Below the pieces are notes generated by a model, which did not search any database, was not told where the DNA came from, and was given only the letters and a program-made list of their open reading frames with translations. 34,125 nt of DNA from Pseudoruminococcus_B sp937901805 (GTDB lineage Bacteria > Bacillota > Clostridia > Oscillospirales > Ruminococcaceae), in assembly GCA_963560245.1 (NCBI GenBank), contig CAUWNS010000019.1, positions 1-34,125 of the forward strand, written 5' to 3'. Shown piece by piece: positions 8,288 through 17,321 of this stretch (positions are counted from its first letter, which is position 1; the number at the start of each line of letters is the position of its first letter). Position numbers and translations under genes: made by a program.

Positions 8288-9070
8288 TCAAAGGTATTTG
8301 CGGGCACAGATCGTCAATCGTCCCTTTTTGGTGATAGAATCCTGTGCGGTAATTTCAAATTTCCCATATCCGCGAACAGTCACAACATCACCTACGCGGA
8401 TTTCCGTGGAAACACGCTCCGTAATTCTTCCGCCTATTGCCGCTTGCCCCGCACGAATAAGGCGGGCGCATTTTTCGCGGCTTTGTCCCAGTAAAAAAGA
8501 TAAAATGCAATCAAACCGCATGGATGCCACTGTGGAAGACTGTTCTTTAAATTCAGGCTGCGGCAGTTGATCCAAACAGGCTCCTGTTTCAATTTGCACA
8601 CCAATTTTTCCCACCTTGGAAATCTCGCTCAACACGGTGGAGAGAATGTTGTTGTGTACAAACACAACGGTTTTCCCTTCTGAAACCAGAATATCTCCTA
8701 TCATTTCCCGTTTAATCATCAGGCCCATAAATGTGCCTAAAAAATCCCGGTGTGTCAGCTTATCCTGTCTGCGGTAGGTGATTGTCACTGCTTGCAAAGG
8801 AAACTGTGTTTCATCATAATCCATATATTCCGGTAAAGCTCCGAACAGGACGCGTTCCGCTCGTTCATAACCACCATAAAAGTATCCGTCTGTAAACCCC
8901 ATCAGATGTACTGCCTGCTCTATGAGAGTACGTTCTGATAAAGACAAGAATCCTAGATATTTGGGAATCATACGGAGTTTTGCGCTGTTCACTGCATCCT
9001 GCAACCGGGATAAGAGGATCTTTTCCTCTTCATCCCTGCACAGGGATTCCAGACGCTTATCCTGTTTCAT
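8288..9070 (-). CDS. ylmH: YlmH-family S4-domain RNA-binding protein
   Basis: 260 residues. The C-terminal S4 domain (about 185-245: MRFDCILSFLLGQSREKCARLIRAG ... VRVGD-like turn, RGYGKFEI) binds RNA. The N-terminal part resembles the YlmH/photosystem-II-S4 family, with YRRQDKLTHRDFLGTFM in the middle. In B. subtilis YlmH has been linked to rescue of stalled large ribosomal subunits carrying peptidyl-tRNA; transferring that role here is by family. It sits 3 bases after sepF and 34 bases before divIVA, the canonical order. Confidence 0.93.
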   Translation of the reverse strand: MKQDKRLESLCRDEEEKILLSRLQDAVNSAKLRMIPKYLGFLSLSERTLIEQAVHLMGFTDGYFYGGYERAERVLFGALPEYMDYDETQFPLQAVTITYRRQDKLTHRDFLGTFMGLMIKREMIGDILVSEGKTVVFVHNNILSTVLSEISKVGKIGVQIETGACLDQLPQPEFKEQSSTVASMRFDCILSFLLGQSREKCARLIRAGQAAIGGRITERVSTEIRVGDVVTVRGYGKFEITAQDSITKKGRLTICARKYL

Positions 9071-9073
9071 ATT

Positions 9074-9523
9074 TTAAAAATATACGCCGTTGTTTTCCAG
9101 TTCATCGAGCAAATCGCCCTGAATATCGACATTGTATGGAGTAATGATAAAGGTGCTGTTAGCAACCCGTTTGATTTGTCCATTATTAGCATAGGCAACC
9201 CCGCTCAAAAAGTCAATCAGACGGCGGGCAATATCTTTCGGGGCAGATTCCAGATTCAGGACAACAGTGCGTTTTGCATTCAAATGGTCAGCAACAGAAC
9301 TTGCATCCTCAAATTTTTCCGGCTTTACCAAAACAACCTGAAGCTGGGTTTTTGTATTAATATTTACCACTTTATTATTCCTGCGGGCAGCTGCATCTTC
9401 ATATGCAATCATATCTGGATCCGCCTTCTTTTCTTCTGCAGAGGGAGTTGCTTCTTCCTCATATTCATATTCTTCGTCTTCCGGCACGCCAAGAGCGCCT
9501 CTGATTTTATCCATAAATCCCAT
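9074..9523 (-). CDS. sepF: SepF, FtsZ-binding cell-division protein
   Basis: 149 residues. The ATG at 9523 follows GGAGGAAGTAATT; the open frame extends to 9604 through the 3' end of yggS without support. The start MGFMDKIRGALG is the amphipathic membrane-anchor helix typical of SepF. An acidic linker (EDEEYEYEEE) precedes the globular SepF domain (about 60-149), with PEKFEDASSVADHLNAKRTVVLNLE and a GVAY...FIITP core. SepF tethers FtsZ filaments to the membrane and bundles them. Its place between yggS and ylmH is conserved. Confidence 0.96.
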   Translation of the reverse strand: MGFMDKIRGALGVPEDEEYEYEEEATPSAEEKKADPDMIAYEDAAARRNNKVVNINTKTQLQVVLVKPEKFEDASSVADHLNAKRTVVLNLESAPKDIARRLIDFLSGVAYANNGQIKRVANSTFIITPYNVDIQGDLLDELENNGVYF

Positions 9524-9551
9524 AATTACTTCCTCCTGTAATTGATTGTAT

Positions 9552-10289
9552 CTAGGAACGTGCTCCAAAAAGCCCGCGCCCAATCCGGATAATCGTAGCA
9601 CCATTTTCTACTGCCAAGACATAATCGTCCGTCATGCCCATAGAAAGGGACACCATATTAATATTATCTATGTTTTTCACGCGACTGTCAAGAAATAAAT
9701 GATTCATCTTTGCAAAATACATACATATCTCCTTTTCGTTTCCACATTTTGGCATCACTGCCATCAATCCCTTAACTCGCAAATGGCGATACGCGGAAAC
9801 CTTTTCGAGAAACCCTGGTACCTCTTCCGGATATAACCCATATTTGCTTTCTTCTCTGCCCGCATTTATCTGCACCAGAATATCCATTTTCCGATTCACT
9901 CTGACACACTGCCGCTCAATTTCCTCTGCAAGGCGCAGAGAATCCACACTTTCGATCATATCGACTTTGTCAATGATATATTTCACCTTATTGGTCTGCA
10001 AATGACCGATAAAATGGATGTCACAGCCATTTTTACGGTAAAAATCATACTTTTGCAGCAATTCCTGAACTCTGTTTTCCCCAATCAAATCAATTCCCAG
10101 GGAAATTGCCCGATTCACTCGATCAGGAGATATCATTTTCGTTACGGCCATAATTCGGACAGAATCGCCGCGCCTTGCTGTTTTCATTGCCTGCGCAACA
10201 CAACTGCGGATTCTTTCCAGGTTCTCTTCTATATCAGGAACCAGTTGGTTTTCCGTTATAGAGATCCCTTCCTTCCACAACCACTTCAT
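9552..10289 (-). CDS. YggS/YlmE-family PLP-binding protein (PLP homeostasis)
   Basis: Up to 245 residues. The protein binds pyridoxal phosphate in a TIM-barrel fold and buffers the cofactor; it has no known catalytic turnover. Recognisable segments are IMAVTKM with the PLP lysine, LIGENRVQELLQKYD, IHFIGHLQTNKVKYI, VQINAGREESKYGL and VSLSMGMTDDY, with GATIIRIGRGLFG at the end. The start is uncertain: ATGs at 10289, 10292 and 10322 lie inside the HlyD-like gene and have no ribosome site, whereas a good GGAAGG ends 7 bases before an in-frame ATA codon at 10259, which would give 235 residues, close to the family's usual length. Confidence 0.9.
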   Translation of the reverse strand: MKWLWKEGISITENQLVPDIEENLERIRSCVAQAMKTARRGDSVRIMAVTKMISPDRVNRAISLGIDLIGENRVQELLQKYDFYRKNGCDIHFIGHLQTNKVKYIIDKVDMIESVDSLRLAEEIERQCVRVNRKMDILVQINAGREESKYGLYPEEVPGFLEKVSAYRHLRVKGLMAVMPKCGNEKEICMYFAKMNHLFLDSRVKNIDNINMVSLSMGMTDDYVLAVENGATIIRIGRGLFGARS

Positions 10290-11448
10290 CATGAGACTGC
10301 AAAAAGTCGTTATCCATTTCATTTATGCGGCTGATCACAAATCCATCGCCCTCATAAATAATATCCAATTTCCGGAATTTAATCTGGGAACCCTGTTTGA
10401 TATATACTCCCTGGATGCCGTTCTCAAAGCGAACCGCTTTAGAATTGACAAGCAGTCCGGAATAAGTTGAGAAATTAAGCTGAGCTGTCTGCCCGCGCAA
10501 TCCAGTCAGTCCGGCAGTAACATAGTCGCAATGCAGAATTACAATCCCCCGCTCCCCTTCTTCTTTAACAGAATATACTGTGAAGGGAATATCAGAGACG
10601 CCGGCAAAAGGGAAATTCACCGTCAAAGCCGCCCCTTCCCGAAATTTCGCCAGATCTTTCTGTTCCACAATCACAGCAAAATACCATTCAAAATCATTTA
10701 GTACTTTGCCAACATAGTTTTTTTCAGTAGCAGTGCTTCCCTTTTCCAAAATTTCTTCAATTTGAGATGCTGTCAGAGTATCCATATTAGCAGGCGTCAA
10801 AGATTGTTCATAGCCGTCCACTTTTCCGACAAAATAGCCCGACAACGGTGCTTTGATAATTGTGGTATTCGTATCCAAGGAAGATCGCAGCGAAGCAATT
10901 TCTGCATTAATCGCTTCAATTTGGGAAGTAAAATCCGTATTGGGATCTGTTAAAAGCTGTTTTTTGTTCAAAAGGGAAACCAAAGCATCCTCTTTTTCCC
11001 GCAAAGCAGAAAAGTCATTATCCCCCAACAAATTCGATAACTCCACCGCTGCATTTAAAATCTGGTTATTGATTCCATCCACATGAATGGAGTTCGATTG
11101 CGCCTGGGACTGTGCCTCCGTCAGCACAGCGCGCTCCTGTTCCAGCAGGGATATCTTATACTTTGCAGCCGCACTCTGCTCATTGGTATAAACCTCGGCA
11201 ATCTGATTTCCCACAGAAACCCGTTCTCCATCCTGGCAGCTGTAGTTGATAACTCCCTGATAAGTTTGCTCAAGAATGGTTTCATTGCGGATTGCAACGC
11301 CGTCCGCTTCCATAGAATCGCTTACCGTATAGCTATAAGCAATCTCCGTCTTGATATCAGCGTAAAAGTATTGATATACTTGTAAGCCAACTAGACAAAT
11401 GCCCAGCGCAGCTAGAATTCCCACAACTGCTTTCAATATCCATTTCAT
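10234..11448 (-). CDS. HlyD-like membrane-fusion/adaptor protein of the division cluster
   Basis: 404 residues. One transmembrane helix near the N-terminus (about 5-26) is followed by an extracytoplasmic part: a barrel-sandwich (lipoyl-like) half at about 45-80, a helical hairpin (85-185), the second half with IIKAPLSGYFVGKVDGYE (197-214), then beta-barrel domains. That is the order of HlyD/RND adaptor proteins. No ABC or other transporter partner is encoded nearby. It lies between hfq and yggS in the division operon, 5 bases after hfq, and its 3' end overlaps yggS. A role in envelope growth or in organising a membrane complex is suggested only by position; its substrate is unknown. Confidence 0.8.
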   Translation of the reverse strand: MKWILKAVVGILAALGICLVGLQVYQYFYADIKTEIAYSYTVSDSMEADGVAIRNETILEQTYQGVINYSCQDGERVSVGNQIAEVYTNEQSAAAKYKISLLEQERAVLTEAQSQAQSNSIHVDGINNQILNAAVELSNLLGDNDFSALREKEDALVSLLNKKQLLTDPNTDFTSQIEAINAEIASLRSSLDTNTTIIKAPLSGYFVGKVDGYEQSLTPANMDTLTASQIEEILEKGSTATEKNYVGKVLNDFEWYFAVIVEQKDLAKFREGAALTVNFPFAGVSDIPFTVYSVKEEGERGIVILHCDYVTAGLTGLRGQTAQLNFSTYSGLLVNSKAVRFENGIQGVYIKQGSQIKFRKLDIIYEGDGFVISRINEMDNDFLQSHDEVVVEGRDLYNGKPTGS

Positions 11449-11453
11449 AGTAT

Positions 11454-11711
11454 TTACCTGTTTCCAGGTTCTGTTTCTTCATGATCGGTAGGTTCCAGTA
11501 CGCTGATGGGCCGCACGGGGATGATGGTAGAAATGGCATGTTTATAAACTAGATTTTGCTTCCCTTCGCTGTCCAAAATTACAATATAGCTGTCAAAACC
11601 TTTTACCATCCCTTTAAACTGGAAACCGTTGGTAAGATAAATGGTAACCGGGATACGTTCTTTGCGCGCCTGGTTCAGAAATACATCCTGTAAATTCATA
11701 TTCTTTGTCAT
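11454..11711 (-). CDS. hfq: RNA chaperone Hfq
   Basis: 85 residues. The start is the ATG at 11711 (MTKNMNLQDVFLNQ), 6 bases after GGAGGA; the open frame continues upstream to 11726. Sm1 (about 30-55: VTIYLTNGFQFKGMVKGFDSYIVIL) and Sm2 with the YKHA signature are intact, followed by a short acidic C-terminal tail. Hfq forms a hexameric ring that binds A/U-rich RNA and promotes pairing of small RNAs with messengers. It lies directly after miaA, the same neighbour as in many bacteria. Confidence 0.97.
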   Translation of the reverse strand: MTKNMNLQDVFLNQARKERIPVTIYLTNGFQFKGMVKGFDSYIVILDSEGKQNLVYKHAISTIIPVRPISVLEPTDHEETEPGNR

Positions 11712-11726
11712 TGTCGTTCCTCCCAT

Positions 11727-12677
11727 TTATAGCAAAACCTGTAAATATTTCTCTGCCTGTCTCCTAATATAATCAAAATCCCGTAACTTGTCAACAAAGA
11801 GCGAATGATAACGGGTATCCCGTTTAAACCAGGAAATCTGACGTTTGGCATACCGTCTGGTTTCCATTTTCATACGTTCGACTGCTATATCCAGTTCCGT
11901 CAATCCTGCAAAATAAGGGAATAACTCTTTATAGCCAATCGCCTGTAATGCCGTTGTAGAAAGGGATGCGCGTCTTTGGTACATTTGTCGCGCTTCTTCC
12001 ACCAAGCCCCTTTCCATCATGATATCGACACGCCGGTTAATTCGATTATATAAAACTCCGCGGTCTTCAAAATTCAACAAAATCATCCTTGTCCGATATG
12101 GAGAGGGATGTTCCCGCGACCGCCGCAGAGACTCCGACATTGTCATTCCGGTCACCCGATATACTTCGATTGCACGGATAATTCTTCCAAGATTGTTGGG
12201 GTGCAGCTTTTCTGCCATTTCCGGATCGAATTCCTTCAGCATTTCCAACAGCGACTCACCCCCATGGCATCTGGCCACTTCTGCCAGCTGCTCCCGAAGC
12301 GTTTCATCCGCTTCGACCGGAGCAAATTCAATGTTGTCAATTACGGACTGAATATACAGCCCTGTCCCGCCTGTCAAGATCGGAAGCTTGCCGCGTGCTG
12401 CAATTTCTGCAATACAGCTTTTGGCATCCTGGACATACTCCGCTACGCTGTATGTCTTTTCCGGAGGCAAAAAGTCCATTAGATGATGCGGAACCCCGCA
12501 CCGCTCCTGTATACTTGGCTTTGCCGTGGCGATTTCCATCTCTCGATATATCTGCATAGAGTCTGCGGAAACAATCTCCCCGCCCAAACAAAGCGCCAGT
12601 TCCACAGCCAAAGCTGTTTTTCCGGACGCTGTCGGCCCCGCAATCACCGCAAGCGGAATTTCTTTACTTTCACACAT
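11727..12677 (-). CDS. miaA: tRNA dimethylallyltransferase
   Basis: 316 residues. Adds the dimethylallyl group to N6 of A37 in tRNAs that read UNN codons; the product is the substrate of MiaB, encoded at the start of this operon. The ATG at 12677 follows GGAGGGG. The P-loop GPTASGKT is at 14-21, followed by SADSMQIYREMEIATAKP, the GGTGLYIQS motif, and the C-terminal QAIGYKEL and RYAKRQISWFKRD motifs, so all expected elements are present. It begins 10 bases after mutL. Confidence 0.97.
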   Translation of the reverse strand: MCESKEIPLAVIAGPTASGKTALAVELALCLGGEIVSADSMQIYREMEIATAKPSIQERCGVPHHLMDFLPPEKTYSVAEYVQDAKSCIAEIAARGKLPILTGGTGLYIQSVIDNIEFAPVEADETLREQLAEVARCHGGESLLEMLKEFDPEMAEKLHPNNLGRIIRAIEVYRVTGMTMSESLRRSREHPSPYRTRMILLNFEDRGVLYNRINRRVDIMMERGLVEEARQMYQRRASLSTTALQAIGYKELFPYFAGLTELDIAVERMKMETRRYAKRQISWFKRDTRYHSLFVDKLRDFDYIRRQAEKYLQVLL

Positions 12678-12687
12678 GGCGCCCCTC

Positions 12688-14670
12688 CTACTGCCTGCCG
12701 AATTTTTTCTCAATCTCACTGCGTTTGAGTGTAATGGCTACCGGCCTTCCATGCGGGCAATACCGCACATGATCCTCAGATAAAATCGCCCGAACAATCT
12801 TTTCCATTTCCATGGGCGTACTCTTGTCATGTGCCTTAATTGCTCCGCGGCACGCGACAGAATGATAGAGATCATCAAGTTTTTCCGGGGTCAAATCATG
12901 GACGCCCCCGGAAAGTTTTTCCGCCAATTCTTCCAGAAGTCCCTGAACCTCTTCCTCTTCCACATACATAGGGATTGCGCGTATCAACAGGGTCTTGGTT
13001 CCAAAATCCTCCGCCTCAATTCCAAGAGAAGACAATGTGTCTAACGCAGTCAGCAGGGTTTCATAGTTTGGAGCAGATAAGGAGATCGTCAACGGTTCCA
13101 GCAAAACCTGACTGTTAGAGTGATCCTCGGTGGCACGAAGGCGGTTAAACAGGATTCTTTCGTGCGCCGCATGTTTGTCAATTAACAGGAGTTCTTCTCC
13201 CCGTTCAACCAACAGATACGTTCCAAATGCCTCCCCCAGAATTCGGAAGCTTCCCTGCATGTCATTTGTTTCAGGAATTTTTGTAGCCTGTACAGGCTCC
13301 TGCCTGATCTCTGTCAGCTTCTCATTTTGTTTTGTTCGTGCAGGAAAAGCAGAGATCCCCACTTCCTCTTTTTTTTGAAGAAACGTGGAGAACTTTTCCA
13401 TTCCGGACGCGGATTTTTTCTCCTCATAGGGGATTTCTACCGGCACTTCTCTCTTCTTTGTCAGGATTCCCTTTTCTTCCAGTGCTGCACTGTCAAAAAA
13501 CAGCTCTTTATGAGGCTGTGGAGACTTTACAATAAAAAGATCCTTTGACGGATCTCCTCCCTCCTGAGATTCTTTTGCCGCAGCAAGCGCCTTAAACTGG
13601 CCCAGCGACATCTGCTGCGGAGGGTTAATTTTTTCCTGTACAGCCAGCGGCTTTTCTGACAATGCAATACTCTCAAATTCAATTTCCTTGGAAAGCGTAT
13701 TTTTTACCGCATGGAATACCGCGTCAAAAACAGTTTTCTCCTGTACAAAGCGGACTTCAATTTTAGCGGGATGCACATTGACATCCACCAGTTCCGCCGG
13801 AATCTCAGCCAGCAAAACACAGGCAGGGAATTTCTGCACCATAATCGCATGTTTGTAAGCCTGCTCCAGTGCAGCGGCGCAGGTGCGGGATTTCACAAAA
13901 CGTCCGTTGATAAAAAAGTTCTGCAGCGTGCGGTTTGCCCGGCTCTGTTCCGGTTTGGAGACAAAACCGCTCACCGTTACCCCACCAAAAGAGTATTCAA
14001 CCGGAAGCATTCCCTTTGCAACATTTTTTCCAAGGACACTGTATACTGCTGAGAGAAGCTTCCCGTCCCCAGGGGTATTGAGGGATTCCCGATTATCCCG
14101 CAAAACCCGAAAAGAGATTTCCGGATGGGAAAGGGCAATTTTTTCCACCACTCCGCAGACAGAATTTGCCTCCGACACATCTTTTTTCAAAAATTTCATC
14201 CGCGCCGGTGTATTGTAGAACAAATCTTTTACAATAATCGTCGTTCCCCGGGGACATCCCGCTTCCCCAAACGAGGTGATTTCTCCGCCTTCAAGCGAGA
14301 TCTCCGTACCGGCGAGAGAATCCTCCGTTTTGGTCATCATCTGGATACGGGAAACCGCTGCAATGGAGGCAAGCGCTTCCCCGCGGAATCCGAGCGTCAA
14401 AATATGTTCCAAATCATCTTCCGAGGAAATTTTGCTGGTCGCATGGCGCAAAAATGCAGTTTTCACACTTTCCTGTTCTATCCCGCTGCCGTTATCTGTC
14501 ACCCGCAGATAGGTGATCCCGCCGTTTTTAATTTCGACTGTGATTACGCTTGCCCCGGCATCGATTGAATTTTCTACCAACTCTTTGACTACAGAGGAGG
14601 GACGTTCACAAACCTCTCCCGCTGCAATCAATTCTGCTACATGCTTGTCAAGCACCTGGATTTTTGCCAT
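12688..14670 (-). CDS. mutL: DNA mismatch repair protein MutL
   Basis: 660 residues. The N-terminal GHKL ATPase is intact (ELVENSIDAGA, DNGSGI, GFRGEALASI). A charged linker spans about 340-470 and the C-terminal dimerisation/endonuclease domain follows. The metal-site motif reads DKHAAHE at 498-504, with further ligands in ACRG (Cys607) and CPHGRP (638-643), as expected for a nicking MutL of an organism without MutH. However, the family pattern DQHAxxExxxxE has Asn509 in place of the last glutamate. The ATG at 14670 follows GGAG. It is 17 bases downstream of mutS, its functional partner. Confidence 0.96.
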   Translation of the reverse strand: MAKIQVLDKHVAELIAAGEVCERPSSVVKELVENSIDAGASVITVEIKNGGITYLRVTDNGSGIEQESVKTAFLRHATSKISSEDDLEHILTLGFRGEALASIAAVSRIQMMTKTEDSLAGTEISLEGGEITSFGEAGCPRGTTIIVKDLFYNTPARMKFLKKDVSEANSVCGVVEKIALSHPEISFRVLRDNRESLNTPGDGKLLSAVYSVLGKNVAKGMLPVEYSFGGVTVSGFVSKPEQSRANRTLQNFFINGRFVKSRTCAAALEQAYKHAIMVQKFPACVLLAEIPAELVDVNVHPAKIEVRFVQEKTVFDAVFHAVKNTLSKEIEFESIALSEKPLAVQEKINPPQQMSLGQFKALAAAKESQEGGDPSKDLFIVKSPQPHKELFFDSAALEEKGILTKKREVPVEIPYEEKKSASGMEKFSTFLQKKEEVGISAFPARTKQNEKLTEIRQEPVQATKIPETNDMQGSFRILGEAFGTYLLVERGEELLLIDKHAAHERILFNRLRATEDHSNSQVLLEPLTISLSAPNYETLLTALDTLSSLGIEAEDFGTKTLLIRAIPMYVEEEEVQGLLEELAEKLSGGVHDLTPEKLDDLYHSVACRGAIKAHDKSTPMEMEKIVRAILSEDHVRYCPHGRPVAITLKRSEIEKKFGRQ

Positions 14671-14687
14671 GCTTTCAGCTCCTTTCC

Positions 14688-17288
14688 TTATAACATCGCT
14701 TTTAATTCATAGAGTTTATTGAGCGCCTCAATCGGCGTCAGCGTGTTCAAATCAATGGTTTCAATTGCTGCCGCCAGCTCATCCCTTGCCGAGGACGCAA
14801 AAGAAATCTGTCCTGGATCTTCCAGCGGTTCCGGGGTAGCCTTTGCCCGGGTAGATGTTTCTCCCGCATCCAGCTCCGCCAAAATTTTCTTTGCCCGGCC
14901 GACCACACTGTCCGGGATTCCCGCCAGTTTTGCCACTTCAATCCCGTAGCTTTCATCTGCTCCGCCGCGGACAATTTTTCGCAGGAACGTGATGTCATCT
15001 CCGCGTTTTTTAACAGCGATATTATAGTTGACTACCCCATCCAAAAGGGATTCCAATTCCGTCAGCTCATGATAATGGGTCGCAAACAGGGTTTTCGCCC
15101 CAAGCTTCCGACGATCGGTAATGTATTCAATCACTGCCCGCGCAATGCTCATCCCGTCATAAGTAGAAGTGCCCCGCCCAATCTCATCCAAAATAAGCAG
15201 GCTTTGTTTGGTTGCATTTTTGAGAATATGGGCAACCTCGTTCATCTCCACCATAAAAGTGGACTGGCCGGAAGAAAGATCGTCCGAAGCGCCGATCCTG
15301 GTAAAAATCCGGTCTACCACGGACAGTTTCGCAGATTTTGCCGGTACAAAACACCCGATCTGGGACATCAGGCAAATCAGGGCTACCTGCCGCATATAGG
15401 TGGATTTTCCCGCCATATTCGGGCCGGTAATAACAAGCATCCGGTTGTCCTTTTCATCCATCCGGGTATCGTTTGGCACAAATGCAGTATCTTTGAGCAG
15501 GGCTTCCACCACCGGATGGCGCCCCTCTTCAATCAAAATCTCCCCGTTCATGGTCACATCTGGGCAGCAGTATCCTCTAGCACGGGAAACATTGGCATAT
15601 GAACACATGACGTCCAGTTTTGCCACTGCAGAAGCCGTATTTTGAATCCGATGCAGATGAGATGCAGTGAATTCCCGCACCTGGTGGAACATCTCCAGTT
15701 CCAGGGCGACCACCCGTTCGCTTGCCCCCAGGATTTTGTCCTCAATGTCTTTGAGTTCCTGGGTAATGTACCGTTCTGCATTCGTCAGTGTCTGCTTGCG
15801 GATAAAGCCGTCCGGCACAAGGGCTGTATTGGTCTTTGTCACCTCGATATAATAACCAAACACCTTGTTATATCCGACTTTCAGCGTCTTGATGCCCGTT
15901 TCCTCCCGGTACTTCGCTTCGATATCGGAAAGGATCTGCTTACTGTTTTTCAAAATCGCATGGAGTTCATCAATCTCCGGATGAAATCCCGGGCGGATCA
16001 TCCCTCCGTCTTTTGTAGAAATAGGAGGATCGTCAATAATCGCGTTTTCTATCACTTCTTTGACGTCCTCCAGCGTATCCATCTGGGTATGGATTTCTTT
16101 GAGCAGTCCACATTTTGCATTTCTCAGTAAATCCTTCAGTTTTGGGATGCTTCCCGCCGCGTCGGCCAGGGAACGCATCTCCCTGGGGCTTGCCGTACCA
16201 TAGACAATCCTTGTCATCAGGCGCTCCAAATCGTAGATGCCGCCCATCTGCGCCGTCAAATCGTCGCACAAAATAGGGTCGCCATACAACTCAGATACCG
16301 CTGCATGTCGTTTGAGAATTGCTGCCGGATTGAGGAGCGGCTGCTCAATATAATTACGGATCAGGCGCTTGCCCATAGCTGTCTTTGTCCTGTCCAATAC
16401 CCAGAGCAGACTGCCCTTTTTTTCGGAATCCCGGATAGTCTGGGTCAACTCCAAATTTTTCCGCGCATAGGAATCCAGCACCATAAAGGAATCTTCCCTG
16501 TAAAAATCAAGGGAGGTCAAACGGGCGATCAGGTTTTGCTGTGTCTTTGCAAGATAGGAGATCAGCGCCCCCACTGCCCTCACCGTTTCATCACAGCCAA
16601 CCATGCCAAGCCGTTCCAGGTTATCTACCCCAAAATGGCTCTGGACCAATTCTCTTGTCCGGGACAGCTCAAATTCACTGTCTTCCAGCACTTCCGCCAC
16701 ACATTTGATTTTCTCTTTCAAAAAATGGGTAATATCCTTCTTTTCCCGGATTTTCTGATTAAAAAGGATTTCCGTGGGAGAAAATTTGCCAATTTCGTTG
16801 ATGATGCTGATCTGTTCCCCATCCGGAAGAAGGGTTGCGTGGATTTCCCCTGTGGAGACATCTGCAAAACACAAGCCCGTCCGTTCATTCTCCGCAATAT
16901 ACACGCAGCCGATAAAGTTGTTGCAGTCCTCATCGAGCATATTGCTTTCAATGACAGTACCCGGTGTAATAACGCGGATGACCTCGCGGCGCACCAAACC
17001 TTTGGCGGTCGCGGGGTCTTCCATCTGCTCGCAAATTGCGATTTTATATCCTTTTTTTACAAGACGGGAGATATAGGCGTCGCAGCTGTGAAACGGTACT
17101 CCGCACATGGGGGCACGGTCATCCAGCCCGCAGTCCTTGCCTGTCAGCACCAAGTCGAGTTCTTTTGCCGCAAGCTTTGCGTCATCAAAGAACATCTCAT
17201 AAAAGTCGCCCACACGGAAAAACAGGATATGGTCCTTGTGTTCCTCTTTTATTTTCAAATACTGCTGCATCATGGGTGAAAGTGCCAT
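14688..17288 (-). CDS. mutS: DNA mismatch repair protein MutS
   Basis: 866 residues, the usual size. The mismatch-reading Phe-x-Glu is at 29-31 (GDFYEMFFDDA). Connector, lever, clamp and ATPase domains follow in order. Walker A GPNMAGKS is at 622-629, Walker B LLILDEIGRG has Asp701-Glu702, and FATHYHELTEL is the conserved histidine loop. MutS binds mispaired DNA and, after ATP exchange, loads MutL. The ATG at 17288 follows GGAGAG. It lies in the order miaB - ricA-like - mutS - mutL, matching B. subtilis. Confidence 0.98.
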   Translation of the reverse strand: MALSPMMQQYLKIKEEHKDHILFFRVGDFYEMFFDDAKLAAKELDLVLTGKDCGLDDRAPMCGVPFHSCDAYISRLVKKGYKIAICEQMEDPATAKGLVRREVIRVITPGTVIESNMLDEDCNNFIGCVYIAENERTGLCFADVSTGEIHATLLPDGEQISIINEIGKFSPTEILFNQKIREKKDITHFLKEKIKCVAEVLEDSEFELSRTRELVQSHFGVDNLERLGMVGCDETVRAVGALISYLAKTQQNLIARLTSLDFYREDSFMVLDSYARKNLELTQTIRDSEKKGSLLWVLDRTKTAMGKRLIRNYIEQPLLNPAAILKRHAAVSELYGDPILCDDLTAQMGGIYDLERLMTRIVYGTASPREMRSLADAAGSIPKLKDLLRNAKCGLLKEIHTQMDTLEDVKEVIENAIIDDPPISTKDGGMIRPGFHPEIDELHAILKNSKQILSDIEAKYREETGIKTLKVGYNKVFGYYIEVTKTNTALVPDGFIRKQTLTNAERYITQELKDIEDKILGASERVVALELEMFHQVREFTASHLHRIQNTASAVAKLDVMCSYANVSRARGYCCPDVTMNGEILIEEGRHPVVEALLKDTAFVPNDTRMDEKDNRMLVITGPNMAGKSTYMRQVALICLMSQIGCFVPAKSAKLSVVDRIFTRIGASDDLSSGQSTFMVEMNEVAHILKNATKQSLLILDEIGRGTSTYDGMSIARAVIEYITDRRKLGAKTLFATHYHELTELESLLDGVVNYNIAVKKRGDDITFLRKIVRGGADESYGIEVAKLAGIPDSVVGRAKKILAELDAGETSTRAKATPEPLEDPGQISFASSARDELAAAIETIDLNTLTPIEALNKLYELKAML

Positions 17289-17321
17289 ATCTTCTCTCCG
17301 TCCTCCTCAAATTGTCTTTTT

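Noticed and set aside
16305..17279. 324-codon open frame opposite mutS
   Set aside because: Antisense shadow of a gene with complete MutS motifs; no start signals.
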